From the NCBI GenBank assembly GCA_019358985.1, contig JAHHIJ010000016.1, positions 1 to 64,000 of the forward strand: a DNA stretch of 64,000 nt, read 5' to 3'. This stretch comes from Tolypothrix brevis GSE-NOS-MK-07-07A (lineage in GTDB: Bacteria > Cyanobacteriota > Cyanobacteriia > Cyanobacteriales > Nostocaceae). Position numbers and translations under genes: made by a program. The notes beneath the pieces were generated by a model. That model was not told the origin of the DNA. It was given only the letters and a program-made list of their open reading frames with translations, and made no database searches. This document shows positions 36,376 to 46,963 of the stretch, in pieces (the stretch's first letter is position 1; every line of letters begins with the position of its first letter).

Positions 36376-38592
36376 ATGCTGAAGAACTTACAGAAAAGAC
36401 AAATTTATCTAATTGCCGGTGCAGGACTGTGTGCCTTTTTGGCTGGTGCGATGGTTAGCGCTCCGGAGATCGGAAAATCTGTGGGACAATGGATAAAACT
36501 GTCCAAAAGTCCACCGGAACAGATATCTGAAGCAAGCAAAGCCAAATCAGTAGTCCTACCGTTGGTGTCACAATCGGCACAACAACGAGCAGGAAAACTA
36601 GAAGCGATCGCCAAAGACTCAAAATCCCTAGATAGAAATCGCGCTCGTTACCTATTGGCAAGTGATTTGATTGAAAGCAAAGACGCAAAAAAAGCGCTAT
36701 CGTTACTGGAAGGACTGGAAAATGATTATCCACTACTAGCACCCTATGTTTTGCTCAAACAAGCACAGGCACAGGATTTATTAGGTAAAGACGGTAATGC
36801 CTCAGATATTAGGCGAAAAGTGTTGAAGCAGTATCCCACATCTGCTGCGACAGCTAAAGCGATGTATCTGATTGCCCAACCGGAAACTCAACAAGCTGCC
36901 ATCGCTCAATTTCCTTCCCATCCCCTAACTTGGGAAATCATTCGCAAGCGGTTAGTAGAAAATCCCAATCAACCCAAATTGCAATTAATTCTGGCAAAAT
37001 ATACTTTTGACCAACCAGGAATAATTAGCGTGTTGGATCGGTTAGTTAGTAACTCCACAGATCCGACACAGGTGGAAGCTGAAACTTCCCTCAAACCAGA
37101 AGACTGGGAAATAATTGGTACAGCTTACTGGGAAAACAACGAATTTACCAAAGCAGCAGCAGCTTATGCCAAAGCAAGCAAAACACCCCGCAACCTCTAC
37201 CGCACTGCACGGGGATTGCAGGTAAGTGGACAAAAAGAGCAAGCGCAAGCTATTTATCAGCAACTGGTACAGCAATTTCCCGAAGCGACAGAAACCGGTA
37301 CTGCTTTGATGCGTCAAGCCGAAATGGTAAAATCATCAAAAGATGCTTTACCATATCTTGACCAGGTAATTGCTAAATTTCCAGATAAAGCTGGTGCCGC
37401 ACTCATAGAAAAAGCGAAAATTCTTGACAAAAATGATAGCAAAGCAGCAGAAAAGGCACGGCAATTACTGATAACCAAATATGCCAATTCTGAACAAGCG
37501 GCAGAATATCGCTGGAAAATAGCCCTAGATAAAGCTGCATCAAAAGATTACAAAGCTGCATGGCAATGGGCAGAACCAATTACTACCAACAACCCAGATA
37601 GTATTTTGGCACCAAGAGCCGGCTTTTGGGTAGGTAAATGGGCTACTAAATTAGGCAAACAGCAAGAAGCCAAAGCCGCGTATGAGTATGCGATCGCGAA
37701 ATATCCATACTCTTATTATGCATGGCGATCGGCAGCACTTCTAGGGCTAAATGTCGGCAACTTTAATAATGTCCGTCAGCTAAATCCGGAAGTAGTTTTA
37801 TTAGGGCGCCCAGTACCTCCCGCAGGTTCCCAAACCTTCAAAGAATTATACCTGTTAGGTGAAGACCGTGACGCCTGGTTGCAATGGCAAACAGAATTTG
37901 TGAACAAAATGCAACCAACCGTAGCAGAACAATTTACAGAAGGTTTGATGCGGTTAGCACAAGGAGATAATCTAATAGGAATTGATAAAATTTCTAAATT
38001 AGAAGACCGAGAAAAACCAGATGAACTTGCTCAATATCAAGCTCTCAAACAACAGATTACCTACTGGCAAGCTCGTTATCCTTTTCCCTATCTCAACGAG
38101 ATTGAAAAGTGGTCGCAACAGCAGAAAATTAATCCTTTGTTGGTGACTGCTGTGATGCGTCAAGAGTCTCGGTTTCAGCCAAAAGTTAAATCTACCGCTG
38201 GTGCTACTGGTTTGATGCAAGTTTTACCAAGTACAGCCAAATGGATTGCACCACAAATCAAGATGGATGCTCAAAAAATTGACTTGGAAAATCCGAGTGA
38301 AAACATCATGTATGGTACTTGGTATTTGGATCATACCCATGAGCAATATCAGAATAACTCACTGTTAGCGATCGCTTCTTATAATGCAGGTCCTGGTAAC
38401 GTCAGCAAATGGTTACAAACTTTATCAAAAGACGATCCAGATGAATTTGTCGAAGCAATTCCCTTTGACGAAACTAAAAATTACGTGCGTCAAGTATTTG
38501 GTAACTACTGGAATTATCTGAGACTTTACAACCCTGAAGTTTCTGCCATAGTGACAAAATACTCAGCCGCACATCCGGAATTACCGAAGTAA
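36376..38592 (+). CDS. Slt70-like soluble lytic transglycosylase with TPR superhelix
   Basis: The 738-residue protein starts with a membrane anchor or signal (IYLIAGAGLCAFLAGAMVSA). A long alpha-superhelical region of TPR-like repeats follows (about 60-570) and then an SLT domain near residues 580-700. The catalytic glutamate is Glu597 in AVMRQESRF, followed by GATGLMQVLPSTA and ASYNAGPGNV. The enzyme cleaves MurNAc-GlcNAc bonds of peptidoglycan, forming anhydro ends. It is likely periplasmic, membrane-tethered, and may act in cell division or cell-wall turnover. Confidence 0.9.
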   Translation: MLKNLQKRQIYLIAGAGLCAFLAGAMVSAPEIGKSVGQWIKLSKSPPEQISEASKAKSVVLPLVSQSAQQRAGKLEAIAKDSKSLDRNRARYLLASDLIESKDAKKALSLLEGLENDYPLLAPYVLLKQAQAQDLLGKDGNASDIRRKVLKQYPTSAATAKAMYLIAQPETQQAAIAQFPSHPLTWEIIRKRLVENPNQPKLQLILAKYTFDQPGIISVLDRLVSNSTDPTQVEAETSLKPEDWEIIGTAYWENNEFTKAAAAYAKASKTPRNLYRTARGLQVSGQKEQAQAIYQQLVQQFPEATETGTALMRQAEMVKSSKDALPYLDQVIAKFPDKAGAALIEKAKILDKNDSKAAEKARQLLITKYANSEQAAEYRWKIALDKAASKDYKAAWQWAEPITTNNPDSILAPRAGFWVGKWATKLGKQQEAKAAYEYAIAKYPYSYYAWRSAALLGLNVGNFNNVRQLNPEVVLLGRPVPPAGSQTFKELYLLGEDRDAWLQWQTEFVNKMQPTVAEQFTEGLMRLAQGDNLIGIDKISKLEDREKPDELAQYQALKQQITYWQARYPFPYLNEIEKWSQQQKINPLLVTAVMRQESRFQPKVKSTAGATGLMQVLPSTAKWIAPQIKMDAQKIDLENPSENIMYGTWYLDHTHEQYQNNSLLAIASYNAGPGNVSKWLQTLSKDDPDEFVEAIPFDETKNYVRQVFGNYWNYLRLYNPEVSAIVTKYSAAHPELPK

Positions 38593-38666
38593 GGGATGGG
38601 GGGGGAGTGGGGGACAAGGAGGAAATTTCTCTTTCTTGTCTTGCCGTTTCCCCTTCCTACCCTGCT

Positions 38667-38738
38667 AGGACTTACGCATTTCGGACTTTCTGCTGCATCC
38701 TCTGCGGTTATTTTTTTTCATACTTTGGCGTAAGTCCT
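38667..38738. mobile_element. 72-bp MITE-like element
   Basis: AGGACTTACGC (38667-38677) and GCGTAAGTCCT (38728-38738) are perfect inverted ends. Upstream, near 38600-38650, lies a purine-rich stretch (GGGACAAGGAGG) similar to the insert in rsgA. The rest of the 38593-39107 spacer is AT-rich and I see no gene in it. Confidence 0.7.
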
Positions 38739-39107
38739 GATTACTTAGTACAGTCCACCATAAATAAGATACGGAATTCACTTTTGGAATGAGCAGCGTC
38801 TAGTGCGATCACAATTTTTATTTCCGACCCCTTTTTGAGGTGACGTGTACTTAGCCTGGATTTCTCACTTCTGAGAAAAAATAATCTAAACTGCTGGAAT
38901 ACTTGTGAATATACATTTTGGCAGTTTTTGACCCCTCTTTACTCACAAAGGATGAGAAAAGAGGGTTTAATATACGCCTAGGAACTGCTTAATTGCATCT
39001 TTTGATAGATGCCTAAATATGAAAAATTTTTAACTATAGTAAAAGTTAGTAAAAAGCTAACTAAAGAAAATTGCAATACATAACTTGAATTACAACATTG
39101 ATGGAGT

Positions 39108-40364
39108 ATGATGCGCTTAAATAAACTTATCCTCGGATGTGCTTCAACAGGAGCAAAATTCACTCCACTCAACCATCGTTCTACTGGTGATTCGTATTTT
39201 GATAACATTTGTTGGGGTGCAGATATTCCAATCAATAAAGACGATATAGAATCAGAACTCAATATTATATACGCTCTAGGCTGTCGATATTATCACTATC
39301 ATGCTCGTAATGCGGAAACAAGTGAACAAACTACAGATAATGTAGTCTACCAAGAGATAAGCCAGCTTATTCAGTCAAAATTTCCAGATATGATCATCAG
39401 CTTTGGGGGAAGCCGAAATGGGAAAGAAGTCATGGACAATATTGATGAATTCGGCGAATGGGAAAGAGTAAGTTAATGTGCACTTCCTTTACATTTAGGT
39501 GGTGCACATTTTGTTACGATACAAGCAGCAATCGAGCTTCAAATTATCTGCGAAATTGAGCGAAACACAAAGCCTTTGTGTCAAGAAGACATTGAAAGTA
39601 CTGGGTTCCTTAGAACAATAAAAACTTATAGTCCGTCAGACACAGACCAAAAAGTCACTTTAGAGACAAACTCCACATCGAAAGGTGCAAACTACGGCTC
39701 TTCGTCTCCTAAAGTTCAGTTTGATACTTATAGTGAGACGATCCATTGGAGAAATAAACTGAGTCTGTTGCATGAGGTTGAGTGGACTCAGTTCAATCGT
39801 AGTTATGCAATGACAAGGCTTGCTATCGAACATCCCCAACTTGGGTTAAGTAGTTCTGGGCAAATTAATATCACATTGTTATTTGGATTTTCGCCACGTC
39901 TTCCCTTTCCAACTACGTATGATGAGTTTAAAAAAGTTGTGAATGCCGCTAAACGGCTTGAATATGACGTTAATGGAAAAGAATTGAAGAGGCAGATCAG
40001 TATTACAGTTGGAGCTGCTGTAATGCCAAATCAAGCTAGTGAGAACTTTACTGAGTTAGACATTGGATCATTTCGTGGAGAAAAGATGTGTGCACTTCGG
40101 CGGCTTGCAGCTTATGCGGCCCAACCTGATAGCAATGTAGATGTTCTCAGAACTGGAATGGAGGATACCCCATACGAAGTGACTGCGGATGGATGTATCG
40201 TTCGGACAAATAACGTTAGGTTGGTACAAATTGTGAGTTCAGAACTAAAAAGACATGGAGTTGAAATTGAAACAGATCTGGGTGGAGTTCGTGATCGATT
40301 GGGACTTACAATTGTTAATGAAGCATACTTAGAATTGCTGAAAAGTAGATTCGGCGTTGCATAA
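39108..40364 (+). pseudogene. DUF849 (BKACE, beta-keto acid cleavage enzyme) gene with one in-frame stop
   Basis: One frame is open from 39108 to 40364 except for a single TAA at 39474-39476; reading through gives about 418 residues. The first part (122 residues) has LILGCASTGAKFTP and YYHYHARNAETSEQTTDN, matching the metal-binding HxHxR strand of DUF849. The second part continues without a shift through LPLHLGGAHFVTIQAAIE to RTGMEDTPYEV, the family's C-terminal substrate-binding motif. It resembles a recent nonsense mutation, a sequencing error, or less likely a recoding site. Two split annotations (39108-39476, 39576-40364) would be misleading. Members cleave beta-keto acids with acetyl-CoA. 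Confidence 0.7.
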
Positions 40365-40527
40365 TAGAGGGATGGTTTGAGGTGTTCTTTTGATTATTAC
40401 TTCATTATTTTAAGTATAGCGAAATACTTATATTTGAGTGATTCATCCCGCCTTTATCCAACACCAATTTTTGATTGACTGACGGTATAAAGCTGAATGT
40501 GCGAGTATTGAAATACCGAACCCTAAG

Positions 40528-41742
40528 ATGAAATTAGTAAAATCACATAATCCCAATTTTCGTTGGGTTGTGCTTACCGTTGCGACTGTTGCACAAGCGA
40601 CCGCGTGCTTTCTGGTTCAAGGACTTGGTGCTTTTGCAGGCTATATGCAAGAAGCACTTAGATTGAACGCTTTTGAGATTGGGTTACTCGTTTCAGCCGC
40701 ACAACTTTTCCCAGTTATAGGATTGCTAGTTGCTGGCGAACTGCTTGACCGCTTTAACGAACGACTGATCGTTGGGGTTGGGTCATTGATCGTTGCTGCT
40801 GCTCTTTTTGGTTCATCCTATGCTACGAATTACAGAGAGCTTCTTGGCTGGCTTGTGATCGTAGGCATAGGCTATAGCACTGCACAACCGGGTGGAAGCA
40901 AGTCGGTATCGGAATGGTTCTCGAAGTCGCAACGTGGATTTGCGATGGGTATTCGTCAAGCTGGTCTACCTCTGGGTGGTGCGATCGCAGCGGCAAGTCT
41001 ACCACTAGTAGCGGCAAATTATGGGTGGCGTGCGGCTTTCCTTGTTGGTTCTGGTGTTGCGTTCATTGGTGGTATCTTATTTATCATTGTTTACAGGGCA
41101 CCAATTGTTAATACACATAACCGAAGGGCAGTATCAATTAAAGCTGCATTGCATAATCGACTATCTCTGTTAAGCCATCCTAGTATGCGAAACATACTGT
41201 GGTCTGGGATAACTTTGATAACGGCGCAATATGGTATAGTCATTTTTCTAGTGCTTTATATGCATGACAGGTTCAATGTATCGTTCGAGAACAGTGCCAA
41301 TATACTTTTTGTTGCTCAATGTGCAGGTGTGGTTGGACGTATTGCTCTGGCAGCGTGGAGCGACCGGAGTAAACATGGACGATATTTTCCAATCCTGACT
41401 AGCATGGGTGCACTTATTTTGGGTCTTATTATGCTTTTAATATTGGCGACAAAATCATTAGTAATATTATTTATTCTTGCAGCTTGGCTTGGTTTTTTTG
41501 GGTTTGGTTGGTATGGTCCGTGGGTAGCCTATGTTAGCGAATTAGCACCTCCTGAAAGAACAGGATTTGCACTCGGTCTAGCAATGGCAATTAATCAAGT
41601 AGCAGTAATACTAAGTCCACCGTTGCTTGGGTGGTTGCGGGATATAACGGGCAGCTATGCCACCACTTGGTCTCTACTGATTGCGATACTGGTTAGTTCT
41701 ATTATTATGACTAGACCTCGAAAAAAATTGAGAATCGAATAG
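40528..41742 (+). CDS. MFS transporter
   Basis: The 404-residue protein has about twelve hydrophobic segments and the major-facilitator loop 2-3 region GELLDRFNERLIVG, plus QRGFAMGIRQAGLPLGG in helix 5. The middle loop (residues about 195-215) is basic, as expected between helix bundles. It follows the DUF849 gene by 160 bases in the same direction, so it may import a keto-acid-related or carboxylate substrate; that is inferred only from context. It converges on the WD40 gene of the next cassette. Confidence 0.88.
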   Translation: MKLVKSHNPNFRWVVLTVATVAQATACFLVQGLGAFAGYMQEALRLNAFEIGLLVSAAQLFPVIGLLVAGELLDRFNERLIVGVGSLIVAAALFGSSYATNYRELLGWLVIVGIGYSTAQPGGSKSVSEWFSKSQRGFAMGIRQAGLPLGGAIAAASLPLVAANYGWRAAFLVGSGVAFIGGILFIIVYRAPIVNTHNRRAVSIKAALHNRLSLLSHPSMRNILWSGITLITAQYGIVIFLVLYMHDRFNVSFENSANILFVAQCAGVVGRIALAAWSDRSKHGRYFPILTSMGALILGLIMLLILATKSLVILFILAAWLGFFGFGWYGPWVAYVSELAPPERTGFALGLAMAINQVAVILSPPLLGWLRDITGSYATTWSLLIAILVSSIIMTRPRKKLRIE

Positions 41743-41827
41743 AGCGTCTCACCTCTGTTTTCTCATCCTTATTCTTTGGCAAAATTCCGATTGTATTAAG
41801 TCGTCGCTGACCCACTTTTCCACTTTC

Positions 41828-44800
41828 TCACCAACGAGGACACAAAGCGCGATCGCTTTTTGTCACTTTCGGGTTGGTATTTAAATAATCACGCAGCAAA
41901 TAACAACTTCTTGACAGTAAATTCTCTAGTTTTGTTGAAGTCAAGTTCTGGAGAATCAAGTTACCTTTGTTACTACCACTAGCTAGCAGTCTGCCGGTCG
42001 GACTGAAACTAACACTGGTAAACTTATCTTTACGCGCTTTCAAAACGATCGCTAAACTACCGTTTCGATTCCAAAGTTTGATATTATCATCGCTAGCTGC
42101 TGCCAAAGTCTTGCTGTCAGGGCTAAAACTAACGCTTTTAAAAGAATCCCCAGAACCCTCAATAATTTTGATTAGTGTACCATCTAGCCGCCAGAGCCTG
42201 ACTGTGTTATCATCACTAGCTGATGCTAAAAGTTGACCATCGGGGCTAAAAGTCACCCAATTTACGACGTTTTCATGTCCAATTAAGGTGTTAACTAAAA
42301 CACCATCTCGGTTCCATAGCAAGACTTTTTTCTCATCACTAGCTGATGCTAGTAATTGACCATTGGGGCTAAAACTTACCCAGTTGACCGCGTTGTTGTG
42401 TCCTTTTAAGGTTTTTAAGAGTTGACCATCCACACCCCAAAGTTTGACGGTTCTATCCTTACTAGCTGAAGCGATAATTTTACCATCCGGCGACCAACCT
42501 ACGCCTAATACCGCATCGTCATGTCCTTTAAAGGTGTTAATAAGTTTACCGTCTACACTCCATATTTTCACGGTTTTATCTTTGCTAGCTGAAGCGATAA
42601 GCCCTCCGGGCATGGCTTCTCTACGAGACGCTTTGCGAACGCTTACCGCTTGACCATTTGGGCTAAAACTTACACCCCAAACTTGCCCCTGATGTCCGGC
42701 AAAGCGGCGAATTAGTTTACCATCTCGCTGCCACAGTTTAACTGTTTTGTCGCCACTCCCGCCGGCGATGAGACTTCCGTCAGAGCTAAAACTGATACTG
42801 GTAATCCAGTCATTATCTGCGTTGGGGTTTCCTTGTCGCAAATCGTCCCAATTCCACAGCTTGATAGTTTTGTCTCGACTAGCAGAAGCAATAATGCGAT
42901 CGTCTGGGCTAAAACTAACGCTATTCACCCAATTGCTATGTCCCCTCAAGGTTCCTAATTGCATCCCATCAGAAGTCCAGAGTTTGATTGTTTCGTCGCT
43001 ACTGGCTGAAGCAATAAATTTACCATTGTGGCTAAAACTGATACCAGTAATTCCCCCACTGTGTCCCGGCAAAGTTTGCAGTGGTGTACCTTCACGACTC
43101 CAAAGTTTGATGGTTCTGTCTTTGTCCAAACTACCGGAGGCGATTATTTTACCATCCGGCGACCAAGCGAGGCTCTTGACAGCATCGCTGTGTCCTGATA
43201 ATATTCTTATGAGTTTACCGTCTAAATTCCAGAGTCTGATAGTTTTGTCAGCACTTGCAGAAGCGATTATTTTACCATCTGGCGACCAAGCTACATCTAA
43301 AACTGGTTTTTCATGCCCTAATAAAGTTTTCAGCAGTTTACCGTCTCGATTCCACAGCTTTACGGTCTTATCGTTACTTGCAGAAGCGATTATTTTACCA
43401 TCGGGGCTAAATGTAGCGCTATTTACCCCACCCTGATGTCCTGATAAAGTGATTGGTTGTGATCGGTTTAGATTCCACAATTTCACTGTTTTATCTTGAC
43501 TAGATGAAGCGATCGCTTCACCGTCGGGGCTAAAATTAACGCTATTAACTACGTCTTCATGTCCAGACAAACTTTTGAATATTCTACCATCTGGATACCA
43601 AAGAATAATAGTTTTGTCAGCGCTGGCAGAAGCGATTATTTGACCATCAGGGCTAAATGTGACGCTATTTGCCCCTGAGCGGTGTTTTTCTAAGCGATTG
43701 CGCTCTCCTACCTCAGTAACTGCCTGATAGAGCGCTGTTTTTACCTGCTGTCTGGTGTCGGAATCTACCCAAATCGCTTTTTGCAGTTTTCTACCTGCAT
43801 TTAAAGCTTCTTTTAATGCATCAATACCCTTATCGGAGGCAAACAGCGCTTCACTTGATGCACTGATGGTTTTAATTTCGCTATTTCTTGCACTCAAAAT
43901 TGAGGATGTTAAAACTGCTATTGCTGTGATTGCAACTGCAAGTGCGAATTGCAGAGAAAAATTAACTCTAACTTCACTTTGTCTTTGTTTTTCTTTACTT
44001 TCTGCTAATTGAGTTTTTAATTGTTTTTCCTTTAATTCTGCTTGCAATTGTTCAATTTCGACTCGACTCATTTCTTCGCGTTTGCGTAACTCTTTCAACT
44101 CGCTGAGTAAATCTAATCCTTGTTGTAAATTGCTACCTACCAATTTTGCTTGCTGCTTGTTTTGTCTGAGTTCGCTATTTAGTCGGTCAATTTCAACTTG
44201 ACTTTGTTCTACTTTATTGCGTAGTTGGTTTAATTTTAGTTGCAAACTTGATTCTTCTTGTTGCAAGTGTCGAATCAAATCTACCAAATAATCATGAATT
44301 AGTTGATAGCGTTCGGGAACATCAGGAAATAAAACGACTAACCCAGAACGCACTAATATTTCTAATATCAAATCTAATTTTTCTGGATCTTCTAATTCTT
44401 CTAGCTCTATTGCTAATTGAGCGTGAGTTTTAAAAGGTCTTTGATTGTTTTCGTCTGTTAATAAATATAAAACCAGTAGTGCCGCACGTTCATTTTCTTT
44501 GCCGCAATCTTGGATAAGTTCTTTAATATATCGTTCAATTAAGCGATTTGGTTGATATGGCTGATATCTTTCTAAGCTGGTAATTCTTTCATCTTGAAGT
44601 TGCGCTCCTGCTACTTGCAACTCAATGGGACGAACTTCTCCTAATTCTGCCGATAAATCTTCTATCAATGCATCAATCAAAGCAGGTTCTAAATAAATGT
44701 GCGATCGCTCCGTTAAACGCTGCACCACAATTTTGGCATCTGCGGGAGAAAAGTTATTTAAGGGATAGCGAATATTCTTATCAAGAATGTTCTTATTAAT

Positions 44801-46963
44801 CGCTTCTAATTCCGACAAATGCTTAAATTCTAATAAACGATGTAGATAATCTTCTCGCAAAGAAAGAATAACTTTGACAAAAGGGATATTTAAAGCTTGA
44901 CTAATAAAAATATCAAACTCTTGCTTTTTATTTCTATCTGTATGTCCAAAGAAGAATTCTTCAAATTGATCGAAAATTAAAACTGTGATTAAATGGTTGT
45001 TAGCATTTTCTTCTAATTGTTCTTTAATTTCGGCAATTGTGATTGGTGTCACAGCAAAAGGTAAAACTTCTGCTTCTTTTCTAATTCGCGATTGTGCTTC
45101 TGATAAAGATTTTCCTAATTCTCGCACCCAATCATCATAAAGTTGTAATACCACAGGTACAGCAATTTGATCGCCGATCGCTCGATTTTGTAATGCAGGC
45201 ACTAAACCCGCAGTCACGGTAGAACTCTTACCCACACCAGATGGACCATGAATCACCGTCAGCTTTTGGTCAGCGCGGCTAATTCTGCCAATCAAGTTAT
45301 TTATATCACCTTCGCGACCAGAAGCGGCGATTTCTAACGCGACGCTGCTACCTCCAGAAGGTGAGAGTAAAGCTGGATTTGTCGCTTGTCTTTGGGGTTG
45401 CAAACGTCCTGCACCAATAAAAGCGCGAAAACCATATTGCTGTTCAACAGAACGGCGTTTTTGACGAATAGTAAAAGCTTCTAAATAACGACCTTCTTCA
45501 AAATAAAGCGATCGCAAAGACCGTAAAAGGCGAATATAACGATGAGGATCGTAACGATGGTCGCTAGTTTCTAACGCTTCGTCAAGATTCTCACTTGCCA
45601 TTTTTAACTGTTCTAAAGCGATTTTTTCCTCACCCAAATTACGCTGTGCTTTCGCTAAAAGCAAGCGATAACTTTGCGCTAACAGTAAAGGAAATATGCT
45701 TTGATTAGAATCGCTGTTATCTTTTGATTCGTATACTTTCCACAAACTAACTCGTGCATATTGACTCGCTTGTGACCAGCGAAATTCTTGCACAGCAACT
45801 TGTGCTAAAAAACCATAATCACAAGCTGATTGTATTTGTGTCCCATAAGTTTGATGCAATTCCAAAGACTTTTTAGCAACCATTTGCAATTCTTGCCACT
45901 CTTTCAGATGTTGCAAAACTTCCGCCAAATCACCAATAAATTGCGCTGCTACATCCGGACGTCCACTTAAAAGCAAAACATTCAAGCATTCTTGAAAATA
46001 CAATTTAGCTGAATGCCAATAACGGCAATTTTCGGCATAATTTCGTTCAGCTAAACGGCAACAACACAAACCAATATAAAATAATAATACCCCTTGTCGC
46101 AGTAGGGGTGAAGCGTGGCTGTTAACGATATCTAACTGCGAACAGAATAAATCGGGAATTCTAAATTTATCGCTTAGTTCACTCTGTTTTCCCGATAATT
46201 CCTGCCAACATCTCAAGCTTTCTTGGAAATGGTCTAAAGCGGAATTTATGCGATCGCTTACATAATCATCTAAACCAAAAACAAATTCTAAACTAGCATC
46301 TAATTCTGGTTCTAAAGAAATACCATGATTTTGCAACTCTTTAATTGCATACTTAAGTTCATAGCTATGCTCCCAAACTTGCTCTACAGTACAATGCCAA
46401 TCTGCTTCAGGTTTTTGACGTTGTGTAGCACGAGTATTTAAGACTGTAGCGAACAGAGAATCAGTTTCTTTTTGCAAGAATTGTAGCAACTGAATTGAAG
46501 TCATTTCAAACCGAATTGGTGTCGCTGCCCAACTTGCGAAATCTGGTGCTAAACGTAATAACTTTTGCTGTACTTCATCATTGACCCAAAGCACCATTGT
46601 AAATGAATGTCTTTTGCGAAACTCATCTCGGATATGATTGATCGCACGCAATAAATCATCGAGTCCTTCCACTGACTCTAAACCCAAAATCATCAATGCT
46701 GAAGGCTGCTTTCTTGTTAATTGTGTATGAAGAGTTGTGTAGAGACTTCTCGCATTGTGAGGCAAAACTAGCTTTTGAATATCATGTGCTTGGGGAAATA
46801 ATTCTTCAAGTCGTTGTAAAATTTGCTGTTGCAAAACTTTATAATTGCAGCAAACTACAACCACAGAAAATTGATTGGCAGAGAGAGCGATCGCCCTCCC
46901 CAAACTTCTAAATGAACGCTCGTTATCTGTTATGATGCTTGTTTGCGGTTTTCGTTCAACCAT
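41828..46963 (-). CDS. Membrane-anchored STAND NTPase with 14 WD40 repeats
   Basis: From the ATG at 46963, which overlaps the upstream gene by 34 bases, the protein has 1711 residues. An N-terminal alpha/beta domain (about 30-190) resembles a P-loop fold without a Walker A motif. A TPR-like helical region follows (about 210-510). The STAND NTPase has HGPSGVGKSS near residue 575 and LIFDQFEEFFFG near 662. A coiled coil (about 920-990) precedes a transmembrane helix (LQFALAVAITAIAVLTSSIL near 1005). The C-terminus carries fourteen WD40 repeats (about 1090-1690), enough for two propellers. One blade holds a 16-residue repeat-coded insert (42602-42649). It is likely a signalling or conflict sensor-switch. 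Confidence 0.9.
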   Translation of the reverse strand: MVERKPQTSIITDNERSFRSLGRAIALSANQFSVVVVCCNYKVLQQQILQRLEELFPQAHDIQKLVLPHNARSLYTTLHTQLTRKQPSALMILGLESVEGLDDLLRAINHIRDEFRKRHSFTMVLWVNDEVQQKLLRLAPDFASWAATPIRFEMTSIQLLQFLQKETDSLFATVLNTRATQRQKPEADWHCTVEQVWEHSYELKYAIKELQNHGISLEPELDASLEFVFGLDDYVSDRINSALDHFQESLRCWQELSGKQSELSDKFRIPDLFCSQLDIVNSHASPLLRQGVLLFYIGLCCCRLAERNYAENCRYWHSAKLYFQECLNVLLLSGRPDVAAQFIGDLAEVLQHLKEWQELQMVAKKSLELHQTYGTQIQSACDYGFLAQVAVQEFRWSQASQYARVSLWKVYESKDNSDSNQSIFPLLLAQSYRLLLAKAQRNLGEEKIALEQLKMASENLDEALETSDHRYDPHRYIRLLRSLRSLYFEEGRYLEAFTIRQKRRSVEQQYGFRAFIGAGRLQPQRQATNPALLSPSGGSSVALEIAASGREGDINNLIGRISRADQKLTVIHGPSGVGKSSTVTAGLVPALQNRAIGDQIAVPVVLQLYDDWVRELGKSLSEAQSRIRKEAEVLPFAVTPITIAEIKEQLEENANNHLITVLIFDQFEEFFFGHTDRNKKQEFDIFISQALNIPFVKVILSLREDYLHRLLEFKHLSELEAINKNILDKNIRYPLNNFSPADAKIVVQRLTERSHIYLEPALIDALIEDLSAELGEVRPIELQVAGAQLQDERITSLERYQPYQPNRLIERYIKELIQDCGKENERAALLVLYLLTDENNQRPFKTHAQLAIELEELEDPEKLDLILEILVRSGLVVLFPDVPERYQLIHDYLVDLIRHLQQEESSLQLKLNQLRNKVEQSQVEIDRLNSELRQNKQQAKLVGSNLQQGLDLLSELKELRKREEMSRVEIEQLQAELKEKQLKTQLAESKEKQRQSEVRVNFSLQFALAVAITAIAVLTSSILSARNSEIKTISASSEALFASDKGIDALKEALNAGRKLQKAIWVDSDTRQQVKTALYQAVTEVGERNRLEKHRSGANSVTFSPDGQIIASASADKTIILWYPDGRIFKSLSGHEDVVNSVNFSPDGEAIASSSQDKTVKLWNLNRSQPITLSGHQGGVNSATFSPDGKIIASASNDKTVKLWNRDGKLLKTLLGHEKPVLDVAWSPDGKIIASASADKTIRLWNLDGKLIRILSGHSDAVKSLAWSPDGKIIASGSLDKDRTIKLWSREGTPLQTLPGHSGGITGISFSHNGKFIASASSDETIKLWTSDGMQLGTLRGHSNWVNSVSFSPDDRIIASASRDKTIKLWNWDDLRQGNPNADNDWITSISFSSDGSLIAGGSGDKTVKLWQRDGKLIRRFAGHQGQVWGVSFSPNGQAVSVRKASRREAMPGGLIASASKDKTVKIWSVDGKLINTFKGHDDAVLGVGWSPDGKIIASASKDRTVKLWGVDGQLLKTLKGHNNAVNWVSFSPNGQLLASASDEKKVLLWNRDGVLVNTLIGHENVVNWVTFSPDGQLLASASDDNTVRLWRLDGTLIKIIEGSGDSFKSVSFSPDSKTLAAASDDNIKLWNRNGSLAIVLKARKDKFTSVSFSPTGRLLASGSNKGNLILQNLTSTKLENLLSRSCYLLRDYLNTNPKVTKSDRALCPRW

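Noticed and set aside
42444-43436. Plus-strand frames opposite the WD40 repeats
   Set aside because: They are shadows of the repetitive minus-strand coding sequence.
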